Position numbers and translations under genes: made by a program
The notes under the pieces: model-generated
What the model saw: only the letters and a program-made list of their open reading frames with translations
What the model was told of the DNA's origin: nothing
Databases searched by the model: none
Origin: Caldifarciminota bacterium UBA1063
GTDB lineage: Bacteria; Hydrothermota; Hydrothermia; UBA1063
Assembly (NCBI GenBank): GCA_002316275.1
Contig: DCDE01000007.1
Coordinates: 10,521 to 74,520, forward strand
DNA length: 64,000 nt
Reading direction: 5' to 3'
Shown: positions 63,069 to 64,000 of the stretch, piece by piece
Position numbering within the stretch: position 1 is the first letter of the stretch
Layout of the letters: every line of letters begins with the position of its first letter

Positions 63069-63440
63069 ATGGAAGGTTACACAATCCTTCTCGTGGACGA
63101 TGAGCCCGATGTAAGGGCTGTCTATGGAGAGATGTTGCGGAGGGAAGGGTATAACGTCATTACCGCAGAGAGTGCAGAAGATGCTCTTTTCAAAGTTTCT
63201 TCAGAAAAAATAGATCTTATGATCCTCGATATAAAAATGAGAGGAAAATCTGGACTCGAAGTATTGGAAACTCTTGAAAAGGAGAAAAAGAAGAAGAACA
63301 TTCCTGTAATTTTGTTTACTGCATATAGTTCTTATCAAGATGAATATACGGCATGGTTTGCTGATGCCTATGTAGTTAAGTCGGGAGACCCTACAGAACT
63401 GAAGAACGAAATCAAGAAGCTTATCGGGAAGAACAAATAA
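63069..63440 (+). CDS. Single-domain response regulator (receiver only)
   Basis: 123 residues. Receiver domain only: acidic pair in LLVDDEPDV, phospho-acceptor Asp in LMILDIKM, Thr/Ser in LFTAYSS, and Lys in YVVKSGD. No output domain, so it acts through a partner (CheY/Spo0F-like). AAGGAGG precedes the ATG; a partner kinase is not present in the window. Confidence 0.92.
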   Translation: MEGYTILLVDDEPDVRAVYGEMLRREGYNVITAESAEDALFKVSSEKIDLMILDIKMRGKSGLEVLETLEKEKKKKNIPVILFTAYSSYQDEYTAWFADAYVVKSGDPTELKNEIKKLIGKNK

Positions 63441-63690
63441 TGTGCTGGCTTAGTTTTATTTCTATCAAGTCGACTCTCAGTGAGAAGTACCGGTGATTTA
63501 ATTTCATACAGTAAAGATGTGGGGAAAGCTTTTTAATTTTTCTTTAAAATGGTTGTTTTTCGTTGATTTCTGAATATGTATTGCTCTGATTTTTAATTAA
63601 GTGAAGATGATAAAGTTCCGTTTGGCAACGGATGACGTGGGACTGGTTTTACCAAAGTAAGAGATTTTATCAGCAAATATAGAGATATGG
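63441..63690. other. Gap without recognised gene
   Basis: AT-rich spacer before the broken cysteine synthase. Only short frames (for example from ATG 63607, 17 codons) are open; no tRNA or clear promoter with good spacing was found. Confidence 0.5.
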
Positions 63691-64000
63691 ATGAGAAATC
63701 ATAACCTGCTGGAGGCAATCGGTAATACACTATTGGAGGAATTAACTCATTTAAGTCGAAACCCTAAAGTGAAAGTTTATGGCAAACTAGAAGGGCTTAA
63801 CCCAGGTGGCTCTGTCAAGGACAGACCTGCTTACTACGTAATAAAGCAGGTCAAAGCATCGGATGCGCTGATCAGAAACAAAATAATTCTTGAGCGACCT
63901 CGGGAAATATGGGCATAGCTTTAGCCATGGTCGGGGCGATAAAAGGATATAAACTTAAACTGGTTATACCAGCTTCTGTTACACCTGAGAGGCGACAAAT
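63691..64000 (+). pseudogene. Cysteine synthase/CBS-family protein, frameshifted and cut by window end
   Basis: The N-terminal part (LLEAIGNTLLEELTHL, YGKLEGLNPGGSVKDRPAYY with the PLP lysine) matches the cysteine synthase family, then runs into a stop at 63916. From base 63894 the next frame continues the homology (ATSGNMGIALAMVGAIKGYK, then SVTPERRQ) to the window end, so one base has been lost near 63894. Conserved positions are also altered (NTPL to NTLL, SGNTG to SGNMG). Either a decaying gene or an assembly error; the extra substitutions favour decay. Confidence 0.8.

Noticed and set aside
63600..63690. Possible histidine-kinase remnant (GTGF...RDFISKY) before the broken cysteine synthase
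   Set aside because: Too short, interrupted by a stop and without other kinase motifs upstream; resemblance may be chance.
63892..63916. Programmed frameshift in the cysteine synthase gene
   Set aside because: No slippery heptamer or following structure is visible, and other conserved residues are altered, so mutation or sequence error is simpler.
1..64000. tRNA genes, CRISPR arrays, insertion sequences, prophage or a horizontally acquired island
   Set aside because: No cloverleaf-like segments with TTCRA arms, no spaced direct repeats, no transposase or integrase frames and no region of plainly different gene style were seen by eye; a tRNAscan or repeat-finder run could still overturn this.

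Overview
The window reads as a compact chromosome segment of a deep-branching diderm (Gram-negative-type) anaerobic bacterium. Diderm features are kdsA (Kdo synthesis), predicted outer-membrane beta-barrels, a lipoprotein and an LpxL/HtrB-type acyltransferase. Secreted proteins carry Por/type IX-like C-terminal sorting domains. A four-subunit 2-oxoacid:ferredoxin oxidoreductase and RtcB, DUF763 and DUF6754 proteins complete the picture. Together these suggest a Fibrobacteres-Chlorobi-Bacteroidetes-associated or WOR-3 (Stahlbacteria)-like candidate lineage. That placement is inference from gene content; no rRNA lies in the window. No CRISPR array, tRNA, insertion sequence or prophage was recognised, and almost all sequence is coding.

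Layout. 1-4570: three exported proteins (a 5'-truncated sorting-domain protein, a lipoprotein, an OB-fold/sorting-domain protein) closed by the only strong GC-rich terminator seen. 4795-8036: a four-gene membrane operon of unknown function (DUF6754 plus three others). 8039-16181 (minus): M6-type protease, pfkA, fba, uvrD/pcrA and a YitT protein. 16247-19454: uvrB, a RicT/PSP1 protein and a PASTA protein. 19423-22909 (minus): PUA-like protein, guaA, phosphoesterase, kdsA. 23180-28589: DUF1232 protein (minus), then lpd, lipB, a LapA-like protein, ROK kinase, ruvX and mltG. 28575-37925 (minus): secreted PLD nuclease-like protein, tldD/tldE, a small barrel-like protein, alr, dnaB, a DUF4175-like giant. 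38013-39668: beta-barrel. 39665-42881 (minus): recF-dciA-gyrB. 42940-45347: DUF763, with nfo and a ferritin-like protein convergent to it. 45472-49726: metal ABC transporter, glycosyltransferase, acyltransferase. 49707-53357 (minus): thrS-infC-rpmI-ddl. 53435-59915 (minus): ferredoxin oxidoreductase, M18 aminopeptidase, SLC13 transporter. 60385-64000: aminotransferase, rtcB, a receiver protein and a frameshifted cysteine synthase.

Functionally this is mostly housekeeping: glycolysis (fba, pfkA, ROK kinase), ferredoxin-linked oxidative decarboxylation, DNA replication and repair (dnaB, gyrB, recF, uvrB, uvrD, nfo), envelope building (alr, ddl, mltG, kdsA, acyltransferase) and translation (thrS, infC, rpmI).

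The most interesting signals are regulatory and architectural. Several operon-leading genes have a sigma70-type promoter whose -10 hexamer ends exactly 6 (once 7) nt before the start codon, so their mRNAs should be leaderless, while operon-internal genes use strong AGGAGG sites. recF and the DUF763 gene share a 58-bp spacer filled by two interlocked leaderless promoters. infC must start at an AUU codon overlapping the thrS stop. All six convergent gene junctions overlap or abut. The DUF6754 membrane operon is the best candidate for an undescribed system.
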